DNA from: Lentisphaera araneosa HTCC2155
GTDB lineage: Bacteria > Verrucomicrobiota > Lentisphaeria > Lentisphaerales > Lentisphaeraceae
DNA length: 64,000 nucleotides
Direction: 5' to 3'
Assembly (NCBI RefSeq): GCF_000170755.1
Contig: NZ_ABCK01000005.1
Location: forward strand, 62,001-126,000
The notes under the pieces are model-generated. The model worked only from the letters and a program-made list of their open reading frames with translations. It did not search any database and was not told where the DNA came from. The position numbers and the translations under genes are program-made. Of this stretch, positions 54,085 through 62,243 are shown in pieces; within the stretch, counting starts at the first letter, position 1, and every line of letters begins with the position of its first letter.

Positions 54085-54528
54085 GTCATCACCCTTTTAG
54101 TTCTTTCAAATCCTAGTCATTTTAACTAGCTCTTACTTACTTAATCTTAAGCATAATTGAAAAGCTTTCACGAAAAAAGAGTTTTTTATCTTTTTTTTGG
54201 TATTTCTCGTTTTTTCAAAGCTCAACAACACCCTCTTTCATTTAAACACTTTCGTCTAATAAGATTTTAAGGCTACATAAAAAGCTCCCCCCATATCCTC
54301 CAAAACAACCATAAGCCCCCTAAAAAGCACGAAATACGTAAATTAGATCAGTTAACCATTTGTTAATTTTATTTCATGCAGTAATAGGAGAACGCAAAAT
54401 CAAAAAACTGAGGCATACCGATAAGAGCCCGGCATCGACCGGCGTAAGGTTTTTATGAGATGATAAATAAGCACTTCTGACTTATTTGATTTTTTTGTCG
54501 GTGAGCCTTTACACTAAAGGTATCTATT
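54085..54528. other. Long leader / intergenic region before the DEAD-box gene
   Basis: 444 bp, AT-rich, with no gene. Its last 130 bases carry structure: AAATAAG/CTTATTT (54465-54471 with 54481-54487) followed by a T-run, which is attenuator-like, and a small hairpin around the Shine-Dalgarno (see 54506-54520). The upper half (54085-54380) shows nothing I can name. Confidence 0.45.
54506..54520 (+). promoter_or_regulatory. Shine-Dalgarno-sequestering hairpin of the DEAD-box gene
   Basis: CCTTT-ACACT-AAAGG: the AAAGG is the ribosome binding site, 8 nt before ATG 54529, and pairs with CCTTT. Opening it would be needed for translation. The idea of control by temperature or by the helicase itself is inference. 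Confidence 0.45.
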
Positions 54529-56142
54529 ATGGATAAATTCACCGCCCTGGGCCTCGAGCCCTGGATTACTCAATGTCTTGAAGCTAAAGGTTTCAAAGAG
54601 CCATCCCCTATTCAAGAGCAAGCGATTCCCGTTTTACTCTCTCAGGATCACGACATTATTGGCCAAGCCCAAACTGGTACAGGTAAAACTGCTGCATTTG
54701 GTCTTCCTATCGTACAAAAAATTGAACCCGGACTCAAAAAGCCACAAGCGCTTATCCTTTGCCCAACTCGCGAACTCGCGATTCAGGTTAACGAAGAAAT
54801 TAAAAGTTTTTGTAAAGGTCGCGGTATTACAACTGTTACACTTTACGGTGGCGCTCCGATCATGGATCAAAAACGTGCCCTTAAGAAAGGTGTTGATTTA
54901 GTTGTCGCTACTCCTGGTCGCTGTATTCACTTTATTGAAGACGGTAAACTTGAGCTCGATAGTCTCGAGTACCTAGTACTTGACGAAGCTGACGAAATGC
55001 TCAACATGGGTTTTGTCGAAGACGTTGAAAAAGTTCTCAAAGCTTCACCAGATGACCGCACAGTTCTCATGTTCTCTGCGACTATGCCTCCAAGACTCAA
55101 AAAGATTGCTGAGTCCTACATGCACAACAGCATCACGATTAAAGCTAAATCCGAAACAATGACAATGGAAACTATTGATCAAGTTGTTTACGAAGCTTAC
55201 CCAGAGAATAAATTCGCTGCACTTTGTCGTATCATGGATCTCGAAAAAGATTTCTACGGTATCATTTTCTGCCGTACTAAAGTTGAAGTAGAAAAAGTTT
55301 CTGCGGGTCTCGCAAACGAAGGTTACGCTGCTGACTACATCCACGGTGACGTAGCTCAGGAAAGCCGTGAACGCCTTCTTAAGCGTTTCCGTAACCGCAA
55401 CATCTCTTTACTCATTGCAACTGACGTTGCAGCTCGTGGTATCGACGTAACTGATCTTTCTCACATTGTAAACTTCTCTCTTCCTGAGCAATTCGAATCT
55501 TACGTTCACAGAATTGGTCGTACAGGTCGTGCTGGTAAGACAGGTACCGCTATCACTTTGATCACGCCTAAAGAGCGTAGTAAAATGAGCTTCATCGAAA
55601 AGAAAACTGGTGCTAAAACTGAGCGTCGCAAACTTCCTTTCGGCGAAGAAATGATTAAACTCAGAATCCAAAAGCTCAGCAAAGAACTCGCTCACTTCCA
55701 AGAGAACAATGCGGAACTCGAAGAACTTGCACCCATTAAAGAAGTGGCGGCTCAACTCTTAGAAGATAACTCTCCTGTTGATATCATCACGGCTCTTCTC
55801 TCGAAGATCTTTGGTACTAAGCTCGACGCGAGTAACTACCCTGACATTAACTGTTCTGCTGCTAAGAAAAAGTCGCGTGACTCACGTAACTTTAAAGGCA
55901 ACACTGCTTCAGGTGATAGTAAATCACTTTTCTTTGCCAAGGGCAAACGCGATGGCATGATGCCTAAGAAAGTTATCAGCTTTATTAGTGGTAAAAGTAA
56001 AGTAGCACCACGTGGAATCGACAATCTCAAAGTTTTTGATAAGTTCTCTTTATTCACGACTAATGCCAATGATGCCGAGCGCATTATTCGCTCTTGTAAC
56101 CGTAAAGGCATGAGCCCGATCGTTCGTTACGACCGCGACTAA
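54529..56142 (+). CDS. DEAD-box ATP-dependent RNA helicase (CsdA/DeaD-like)
   Basis: 537 aa. Seen in order: GFKEPSPIQEQAIP (Q motif), AQTGTGKTAAFGLP (Walker A), PTRELAIQ, DEAD box LDEADEML, SAT (MFSATMP), RGIDVTDLSHIVNF and HRIGRTGRAGKTGTA. The C-terminal 75 residues (MPKKVISFISGKSKVAPRGIDNLKVFDKFSLF) form the DbpA/CsdA-type RNA-binding domain. These enzymes unwind rRNA and mRNA during ribosome assembly, often at low temperature. It is monocistronic with a structured leader and a terminator. Confidence 0.95.
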   Translation: MDKFTALGLEPWITQCLEAKGFKEPSPIQEQAIPVLLSQDHDIIGQAQTGTGKTAAFGLPIVQKIEPGLKKPQALILCPTRELAIQVNEEIKSFCKGRGITTVTLYGGAPIMDQKRALKKGVDLVVATPGRCIHFIEDGKLELDSLEYLVLDEADEMLNMGFVEDVEKVLKASPDDRTVLMFSATMPPRLKKIAESYMHNSITIKAKSETMTMETIDQVVYEAYPENKFAALCRIMDLEKDFYGIIFCRTKVEVEKVSAGLANEGYAADYIHGDVAQESRERLLKRFRNRNISLLIATDVAARGIDVTDLSHIVNFSLPEQFESYVHRIGRTGRAGKTGTAITLITPKERSKMSFIEKKTGAKTERRKLPFGEEMIKLRIQKLSKELAHFQENNAELEELAPIKEVAAQLLEDNSPVDIITALLSKIFGTKLDASNYPDINCSAAKKKSRDSRNFKGNTASGDSKSLFFAKGKRDGMMPKKVISFISGKSKVAPRGIDNLKVFDKFSLFTTNANDAERIIRSCNRKGMSPIVRYDRD

Positions 56143-56168
56143 TTCCCCGACCCCATCAAATCAAAAGG

Positions 56169-56197
56169 CTGAATGACTTGTTCATTCAGGTTTTTTT
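56169..56197 (+). terminator. Terminator after the DEAD-box gene
   Basis: CTGAATGA/TCATTCAG stem with a 5-nt loop followed by GTTTTTTT, 26 bp after the stop. Confidence 0.8.
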
Positions 56198-56364
56198 GTA
56201 TTTAGTCGAATTCAGTAACTTCTATAATTATCTTGATCTTATCGAGCGACGAAGACTAAGAACACAAAGCAATGATATTATATGGCCATAAGGCACATCA
56301 TAAAGGAGAGGCTCTTGCCCACTCTATTAAGGCTTCAAGCCTCCAATTAGCTGTGCGGCAACAC

Positions 56365-57216
56365 TTAACTTATTTCTTTCTTGCGGAGCAAACTCGTGAG
56401 CAAGTGCACAAAGATATAAAGAGCCGATGAAATCAAAACAATGCACGGCCCTGTTGGAATATCCCAGGAAATACTACAAACAAAGCCGAGCGTCACCGAT
56501 AACAAGCAAATCAGCGAAGCCCAGACCATACAATGCCATAAGCGCTTGCTTAAGAGCGCCGCCGTCACTGCAGGCAAAGTCATCAGTGCAATCACTAAAA
56601 CAATGCCCACAATAATGGTCATCGCAATCACTGATAGAGAGATAATGGTGAGTAAAAGATAATAATAAAAAGCTGAATTCACACCACGTAGACGCGCGTA
56701 TTCTTCATCAAAACAGACCATCTTGAGTTTATTGTAAAAAAGGACACCGCAGAACAGCACCACGGCATTTACCCACAAAATCACCGTCACATCCTCTTTA
56801 CTCACAAACATTATATCACCAAAAAAAATCGCCGTGGTCGAGAGCGTTTTTACACTCTCTGCCATATGGATAAGAATTAAACCCAAGGCCATACTCACCA
56901 CCATCGTCGATGAAATAACCGAATCGCCTTTCTCTTCATTGCGAAGCGTGCAAAAGCCTATAAACAAAGCCATTAAAACAGTGAAAAATGCCCCTCCAAC
57001 AAAAGGGTGCATCAAGAGGCCAGTCTTTTCCTGTATGAAATAGGTCAAGCCAATGCCAGCTATTGCGCTATGGCCAATGGCTGTGGCAACGTAGGACAAT
57101 TTACGAACGTAGACATATGAACCCACTACCCCAAAGGACAAACTCCCCACAAGTCCCGCTAAAAAGGGCCAGAAGAGAAAACCTCCAGGGAGCAATTCTT
57201 TAAAGAGTTCGATCAT
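56365..57216 (-). CDS. Metal ABC transporter permease (ZnuB/MntB family)
   Basis: 283 aa inner-membrane protein with about eight hydrophobic segments. Seen: SLSFGVVGSYVYVRKLSYVATAIGHSAIAGIGLTYF (the substrate-passage and coupling region, given in part) and VIALMTLPAVTAALLSKRL, typical of the ABC-3 family. Its start overlaps the ATPase gene as ATGA. Third gene of the operon binding protein - ATPase - permease. Specificity is Zn or Mn, not decided. Confidence 0.88.
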   Translation of the reverse strand: MIELFKELLPGGFLFWPFLAGLVGSLSFGVVGSYVYVRKLSYVATAIGHSAIAGIGLTYFIQEKTGLLMHPFVGGAFFTVLMALFIGFCTLRNEEKGDSVISSTMVVSMALGLILIHMAESVKTLSTTAIFFGDIMFVSKEDVTVILWVNAVVLFCGVLFYNKLKMVCFDEEYARLRGVNSAFYYYLLLTIISLSVIAMTIIVGIVLVIALMTLPAVTAALLSKRLWHCMVWASLICLLSVTLGFVCSISWDIPTGPCIVLISSALYIFVHLLTSLLRKKEIS

Positions 57217-57971
57217 TTGCCACCTCTATAGTAGTTCATCAATTTATCGGCATGGATTTCTTGGGGTGATAAATCTTGTAAACTGCGGTTCACAACGAAA
57301 GCGCGGTCGATATCACCAGTAATAAAAGAGATATCGTGAGAAACTGTCAATACGGTGGCTTGCCCCTTGAGCTTGCTGATGAGTTCGCGAAAATCTTCTG
57401 CCGAGCCCGGGTCCACATTTGCCGTAGGTTCATCTAGGAGCAATAACGCGGGGTGTGAAGCAATCGCACGAGCAATGAGCACGCGCTGGCGTTGCCCACC
57501 AGACAAACTATTAAACTGCTGCTTACCTAAGTCTCCAATACGCATAAAATCCATAGCTTCCTGCGCCTGATCATGGCAGGCTTTTTTGTGACGGCTAAAG
57601 ATTGAATGTAAGTGACACCCCATCAGCACCACCTCTTTCACAGTAATTGGAAAGTTGTTATTGAGTTTTACATGCTGAGGTACATAACCAATTTGATCAC
57701 AAGTATGGTGCGCTGCCGTTCCAAAAATCTTTACACTACCAGAAGCCGGGCGTAAAAAGCCAAGTAGCAATTTGAGTAGAGTTGTTTTGCCTCCCCCATT
57801 GGGGCCAATAACACAAATATTCTCTCCGTGCTTAACTTCTAAACTAAGATCTTGAAGGATGTTTTTTTCACCATAAGAAAAAAACATATCTTTGATCTCA
57901 ATGACCGGCCCCTCAAGGTCGTGACAATGATGCTGATGATTTTCGTGATTATGGTCGTGACATGAATGCAT
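57213..57971 (-). CDS. Metal ABC transporter ATP-binding protein with His-rich N-terminus
   Basis: 252 aa from ATG 57971. Seen: Walker A GPNGGGKTTLLKLLLGF, Q-loop GYVPQHVKLN, signature LSGGQRQRVLIARAIA and Walker B LLLDEPTANVD. The extreme N-terminus HSCHDHNHENHQHHCHD is packed with His, Cys and Asp, a metal-binding sequence unusual in the ATPase rather than the binding protein. It may sense or buffer the metal. I chose ATG 57971 over a TTG 15 nt upstream because it lies 1 nt after the znuA-like stop. Confidence 0.9.
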   Translation of the reverse strand: MHSCHDHNHENHQHHCHDLEGPVIEIKDMFFSYGEKNILQDLSLEVKHGENICVIGPNGGGKTTLLKLLLGFLRPASGSVKIFGTAAHHTCDQIGYVPQHVKLNNNFPITVKEVVLMGCHLHSIFSRHKKACHDQAQEAMDFMRIGDLGKQQFNSLSGGQRQRVLIARAIASHPALLLLDEPTANVDPGSAEDFRELISKLKGQATVLTVSHDISFITGDIDRAFVVNRSLQDLSPQEIHADKLMNYYRGGK

Positions 57972-57972
57972 T

Positions 57973-58743
57973 CTATAAGGCTTCAACAGCCACCTTAAGC
58001 AAATCTACTATGTCTTCTTGTAAGGGATTAATTTTGACAATTTTTGCACCAGTTCGCGAGGAAATCATCTTGGCTGGACGGTCATTAAACTGCGCTTGCA
58101 TAAAAATAACTTTCACTTTGTCTTTTTTTGCCTTATTGATAATCGTTAACAACTGTCTAGGAGTTGGTGCCTTTTCGTTTACTTGTATATAAACCTCATT
58201 CAAGTTATGCTCTTTTGCAAGATAGTAAAAGACTCCATGGTAAGAATAAAACATTGGCTGAGTAATTTCTGCTCTTTTCTCTTTAATAAACTTTTCACAT
58301 GCCTCAACAGACTTGAGATAGGCCTCTAAGTTTTTTTCCACATCTGCTTTGGCTGCATTATTTTTTTTGATAATATTTTCGGCCACTGCTTTTGCCGCAA
58401 CTTTCAAAAATTTTGTATGAAGCCACAAATGCTCATTTTCTTGTTCAAAACTTGCACCTAAATTCACCGTATCTGTTCTAAACTTGAGAAGTTTTTTCTC
58501 AAAGTCCATTGTCCCCACCACCATCAATAAGTCAGCTTTTTTAACTTGACTCATTTGACCTGGGCTCAAACTAAAAACATGAGGATCAACAAGTTCACCC
58601 ATTACACTATTAACATTAACCCATTTTCCACCAATGCTTTTCACTAAGCCCTTTAATGGAGGGATAGATACTTGCACCTGAACTTCTTTGGCACTTAGGA
58701 GCCCCATACTTAGAACCATAAGCGTACATAAAAAATATTTCAT
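57973..58743 (-). CDS. Metal ABC transporter substrate-binding protein (ZnuA-like)
   Basis: 256 aa with a signal peptide (YFLCTLMVLSMGLLSAKE). Seen: the first metal-binding region VDPHVFSLSPGQMSQVKKADL with His, the loop YSYHGVFYYLAKEHNL with a second His, and FMQAQFNDRPAKMISSRTGAKI, the cluster A-I fold. The His-rich loop typical of many ZnuA is absent; in this operon the His-rich stretch sits on the ATPase. First gene of the operon, with a Fur-like palindrome 8 nt upstream of its start. Confidence 0.88.
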   Translation of the reverse strand: MKYFLCTLMVLSMGLLSAKEVQVQVSIPPLKGLVKSIGGKWVNVNSVMGELVDPHVFSLSPGQMSQVKKADLLMVVGTMDFEKKLLKFRTDTVNLGASFEQENEHLWLHTKFLKVAAKAVAENIIKKNNAAKADVEKNLEAYLKSVEACEKFIKEKRAEITQPMFYSYHGVFYYLAKEHNLNEVYIQVNEKAPTPRQLLTIINKAKKDKVKVIFMQAQFNDRPAKMISSRTGAKIVKINPLQEDIVDLLKVAVEAL

Positions 58744-58751
58744 CTTTTTCC

Positions 58752-58775
58752 TTACTGATAATTTATTATCAGTAA
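58752..58775. promoter_or_regulatory. Fur-family-like operator before the metal transporter operon
   Basis: Perfect inverted repeat TTACTGATAA-TTTA-TTATCAGTAA, 8 nt upstream of the start codon. The core TGATAAT-TT-ATTATCA differs from the classical Fur consensus (TGATAAT-N-ATTATCA) by one extra spacer base. Binding here would cover the ribosome site or promoter. Which metal and regulator apply is inferred: a Fur, Zur or Mur-type repressor. Confidence 0.65.
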
Positions 58776-58952
58776 ATTAAATGTCTCTGAATAAAAAGCA
58801 ATAATTATAATTTATATTAAGCAAGAATAAGCTTGAGTTCAGAAATCAATTTTATAATTTATTGCATTTTTACCATATTTGGCGACAGTTTGTCAAATTT
58901 GGCTTCGTATCCACTATACACAAGGGTGTCAAATACTACAAAAGAGGAAAAA

Positions 58953-59030
58953 ATGTTCGCTACCTTATTAACCATACAGATTTTAGCCTTTCTATTTATT
59001 ATAGGCGATTTAGCTCGAGGTTTCAAATAG
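58953..59030 (+). CDS. Possible 25-residue membrane peptide
   Basis: MFATLLTIQILAFLFIIGDL then ARGFK: a hydrophobic helix with basic end. AGAGG lies 5-9 nt upstream of ATG 58953. The good ribosome site argues for translation; otherwise unsupported. Confidence 0.4.
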   Translation: MFATLLTIQILAFLFIIGDLARGFK

Positions 59031-59073
59031 AAGATTCTAACTACAAATGGTAGACGCCCACAGAGTTCTGATG

Positions 59074-59088
59074 TTACATAATTGTAAT
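59074..59088. promoter_or_regulatory. Second copy of TTACATAATTGTAAT, upstream of hpf
   Basis: Identical 15 bases to 27585-27599 upstream of nirB. It is followed by TAATGTAAA, a further half-site-like TGTAA. Function unknown. Confidence 0.3.
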
Positions 59089-59207
59089 TAATGTAAATTT
59101 TATATAATTTTCGTAATTTTGCTATTGCTTTTTATCAACTCTCCCCTCATCTTAATACATGGCCATTCCGGCCTTTTGAGCACCATGTTAAAAACAGGAG
59201 TTGTATC

Positions 59208-59555
59208 ATGGAAATCATTGTAGCAAGCCGTCATTTCAAAGTGCAAAAAGATGTAAAAACACAGATCGTCGAAGAAATGAAAAAGTTCGATACTTGTGCG
59301 AGTAAACTCACTACCGCTGAAGTTATTTTAAATAACATTCATCACAATATTCACGTGGAGATTATCATCCGAGGCAAGCACCTCAATTGTAAATCCGAAG
59401 CTGAAACCGATGATCTACTCAAGTCCTTCTACCTAGCTTTTAAAAAAATGCGAAATCAACTCGATAAAAGGCGAACGAAAGTTAAGAATCACCGCGCCAA
59501 GCACATTGGGGATCTCGAACTTTGGCAAATCAATAAAAAACAACGCGCCTCGTAA
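59208..59555 (+). CDS. hpf: Ribosome hibernation promoting factor, short type
   Basis: 115 aa HPF/RaiA family. Seen: EIIVASRHFKVQKDVKTQIVE, the beta strands ILNNIHHNIHVEIIIRGKHLN and the basic C-terminus KKMRNQLDKRRTKVKNHR that contacts 16S rRNA. It is the short form without the C-terminal dimerisation domain of long HPF. It binds the decoding site in stationary phase and protects ribosomes. AGGAG lies 7-8 nt upstream of the ATG. Followed by its own terminator. Confidence 0.9.
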   Translation: MEIIVASRHFKVQKDVKTQIVEEMKKFDTCASKLTTAEVILNNIHHNIHVEIIIRGKHLNCKSEAETDDLLKSFYLAFKKMRNQLDKRRTKVKNHRAKHIGDLELWQINKKQRAS

Positions 59556-59580
59556 AGACATAGACTCATAAACTAAATAG

Positions 59581-59607
59581 TGCTCGGCTATACGTCGAGC
59601 ATTTTTT
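59581..59607 (+). terminator. Terminator of hpf
   Basis: TGCTCG/CGAGCA stem with a 9-nt loop followed by six T, 26 bp after the hpf stop. It lies at the 3' end of the converging MOSC gene as well. Confidence 0.8.
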
Positions 59608-60253
59608 ATTTCAAACGTGATACAAAAGTATCTTTCCAACTTGCGGAAAGCGCAGAATAATGAGCCAGTTTCTCTAAAGCTGCAAAATTGTTTTTATCGC
59701 GATAAAGAATTTCATTACAGTACGCCACTGAAAACTTTCCGCGCTCCACGAGCTCGAGTTCTTGACCAAATTGAATCTTTCCGCTCTTCAAGACACGAAA
59801 ATAAAAACCCGTCTTTCCACTGACTTCCACTTGTTTGGTACGATCTTTGATTTTCCAACGACGCGCCAACTTCCAGCAAGGTTGACGAGGTTGCGAGACT
59901 TGCACCAAGACTTCCTCACCTATTTTATAGATATCTCCCACATTGACATCTGCTTCTGTACAGTCCGATAAGGTGAGGTTTTCTCCAAAAGCACCGCATT
60001 CAAAATCACCTAGCTGTGGTTTCCAAAAATCGCGATAATCCTCACTATAAACACAGACGGCTTTATCACTACCACCATGATTGCGTCGATCCGCTTGATC
60101 ATCATTTAAAAAGCCCTCATAGGCTAAATGAACTGGCCCCTTCACTGGAACTTTAAAAAAGCCTGTCGCCCATTCTTTATCCCACCATTCACCACTACCC
60201 GTATCAGCAATGGTTCTAATTTCGCTTACTTGAAGACTTTTAATTTTGGTCAT
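59606..60253 (-). CDS. MOSC-domain protein
   Basis: 215 aa from ATG 60253 (the frame is open further up). YiiM-like MOSC protein: NHGGSDKAVCVYSEDYRDFW, GAFGENLTLSDCTEADVNVGD, QVSQPRQPCWKLARRW (with the conserved Cys) and TGFYFRVLKSGKIQFGQELEL. YiiM-type MOSC proteins use molybdenum cofactor to reduce N-hydroxylated bases such as 6-N-hydroxylaminopurine. The molybdenum context fits a cell with a nitrate reductase. Its start overlaps the preceding gene by 14 bp. Confidence 0.88.
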   Translation of the reverse strand: MTKIKSLQVSEIRTIADTGSGEWWDKEWATGFFKVPVKGPVHLAYEGFLNDDQADRRNHGGSDKAVCVYSEDYRDFWKPQLGDFECGAFGENLTLSDCTEADVNVGDIYKIGEEVLVQVSQPRQPCWKLARRWKIKDRTKQVEVSGKTGFYFRVLKSGKIQFGQELELVERGKFSVAYCNEILYRDKNNFAALEKLAHYSALSASWKDTFVSRLK

Positions 60254-61262
60254 TTTTTCGTGCTTCTTCACTTAAATAAATATTGACTCGATTTCTGGCA
60301 TTTAAAATAACACCTTTTTCATCACATGAAATTAATTGATCTTCTAAAGAATAATAAAACGACCCTCCATTAATAATATTTTGGGGGACCTCATTCATAA
60401 ACTCAGGGACAAGCGAAGATAATTCTTTTGGGTATTCACCATATTTGAAAGAATACAGCTTCAAAGCTTTTTTTATTTTGAGCATTTCAAAACGCGCATG
60501 AGATAAATAAATCTTACTGTATGGATAATCTATATTTGATATAAATAATTGATGTAAGCTAGCTCCAATTTTATTTCGAAAGGTTTTTTCAGCCATTAAT
60601 TCAAATGCTCTTTGATTCATCTTGCTAGTGGACTCCACAAACTCTTCATAGCTTGATTTATTTTCAAAGGTTGTAATGAACTCTTTAAAGTAAGTCGCCG
60701 TTTGATTAGTCGTACGATTTGGATGATAAAAGTATGGCTGGAGAATAGGATGAAACATGTAGTCTAATTCTTCAAAATCAGAGTACAGTTCTGACTTTTC
60801 TCCTTTATTTATATCCCTATAAGTTCGTGACAAAATAGAAAATTCTTGCCGGGCAAGATTTATCAAACTTTCTTGAGTATGCATAGATAATCCGACTAAA
60901 TCCATACGAACTAAATCTTGATTCATGCACGTGTCTACTAATCTTGATATATAATCCATAACTATTTGTTCTTTCCCAATCACCGAAATAAGTTCTAAGG
61001 TGGATTTAGCCTCAACTTTCATAAAATGTAAGAATTTTAGAACTTCTATATAATATTCAAACTTTTTGATATCCGAATCTTGAGAACCAATCCAAAACAA
61101 ATAAAAGTCCATTTGTTCTATAAAATTCACGATATTTATATTCATGTCAAAACAATGCCTTGAATGGCGCGATTTATACACTTTACCTTTAATGAGTTCT
61201 CGAAGTATATATAAACTATTTTCGTGTTTTCCAAAAACTGCATTTAGCTTATTATTATTTAC
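60240..61262 (-). pseudogene. 3' half of a gene split by the DUF1670 element
   Basis: Open from the element edge to 60240 (313 codons from GTG 61181, plus 25 codons before it). No signal or membrane segment in this half. The last part contains ALKLYSFKYGEYPKELSSLVPEFMNEVPQ, a pattern common in PVC hypothetical proteins (K/R-Y-P-x2-L-x2-L-V-P-E-Y). When the element and one 8-bp duplication are removed, this half joins in frame with the 5' half at 63143-63381, giving a protein of about 417 residues. As it stands only the half can be made. Its function is unknown. Confidence 0.75.
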
Positions 61263-61364
61263 GATTCAGTCATTTGTCCGGTAAGTATCGCTAGATACTA
61301 AAAAAGTGTAGTGTCCCCTTATAAATTGTTCTACCAAAAAGCAAAAAATAAGGAGCACTACACC

Positions 61365-62243
61365 ATGAGTATACAAATAGCGAACTCTCAAGAAAATCAA
61401 AGTCGTCGCTTATCTTTAAAAACAATGAACCAGCAAATGAGTCACTTGGCGGTTCATGGAGCGGGCCTAAGTCCCTGGGAAGCCAAAGAACTGGTTCGCA
61501 TGATAGATGAGGTCTATTTTTCCTATAGCCAAAAGGAACTTAAAGAAGGTCAACTCAAGTACAACTGCGTCTCGACCAAGGAAGGTGCAGGTAAGGCACT
61601 CAAAGACTGTGAAATGATAAGCGTCACTCTAAGTGTATTCAGTGATTTTGACGAAGAAGAGTTGCCCAATAGAAAAAATAAACAACGGCAAGTTGTTCGC
61701 CGTCAGCGTAGGTTAATACGTTTGAGCGAAGAGGCTCGCGATCAAGGAGGTCTATTAAGCCAGGAGGATTTGGCCAAGCTGTTGATGTGCGATACAAAAA
61801 CGATCCGACGTGATATCAAACACTTACAAGAGGAAGGTATTGTCATTCCGACGCGTGGCCAACAAAAAGATATTGGTCCTGGAGTTACACACCGTGAATT
61901 GGTCATTCGTCATTGGGTGGAAGGCAAAGAAGAAGTTGAAGTTGCGAGTGCTACAAAACATTCGATGGGCGCCGTTGAGAGTTACCTTCAAAAGTTTAAA
62001 GTTGCGGTTTACTTACGGGTAGGGAAGAGCTTCACTGACCATGAAATCGCGGTAGTTGCAGGAATCTCACAACGCGGCGTGAAGACATTCCTTAAGATTT
62101 ACGACGAGTTTAAGAATAAAGATATGTTCAAACATCGTCTGGATGAAATCCTGCTTACAGGAGATGAATACTATAAGGAAGTTGGCGAAAAAAAAGACTC
62201 ACTACTGTCGAATCTATCAAATCCCGTATGGAGCAGAGCATGA
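61365..62243 (+). CDS. DUF1670-family protein A
   Basis: 292 aa from ATG 61365 (AGGAG 9 nt upstream). About residues 130-162 form a DeoR-like helix-turn-helix (LSQEDLAKLLMCDTKTIRRDIKHLQEEGIV). Next comes the conserved RGQQKDIGPGVTHRE, then two more helix-turn-helix-like segments (VASATKHSMGAVESYLQKFK and DHEIAVVAGISQRGVKTFLK). The N-terminal 100 residues are helical. It overlaps gene B as ATGA. Probably DNA-binding; whether it catalyses strand transfer is unknown. Family name from recalled features of DUF1670, not searched. Confidence 0.75.
   Translation: MSIQIANSQENQSRRLSLKTMNQQMSHLAVHGAGLSPWEAKELVRMIDEVYFSYSQKELKEGQLKYNCVSTKEGAGKALKDCEMISVTLSVFSDFDEEELPNRKNKQRQVVRRQRRLIRLSEEARDQGGLLSQEDLAKLLMCDTKTIRRDIKHLQEEGIVIPTRGQQKDIGPGVTHRELVIRHWVEGKEEVEVASATKHSMGAVESYLQKFKVAVYLRVGKSFTDHEIAVVAGISQRGVKTFLKIYDEFKNKDMFKHRLDEILLTGDEYYKEVGEKKDSLLSNLSNPVWSRA

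Larger units (their letters stand above)
58776..59207. other. Intergenic region znuA-like / hpf
   Basis: 432 bp, AT-rich, with only the tiny ORF at 58953-59030 and a repeat of TTACATAATTGTAAT at 59074-59088. It holds the 5' region of hpf. No other feature seen. Confidence 0.4.

Noticed and set aside
56272-56430. 52-codon plus-strand frame at the end of the permease gene
   Set aside because: Mostly antisense to the permease, with no family pattern.
59150-59200. Sigma-54 type promoter before hpf
   Set aside because: TGGCC and GGCC are present, but the -24/-12 TGGCAC-TTGC spacing is not met.
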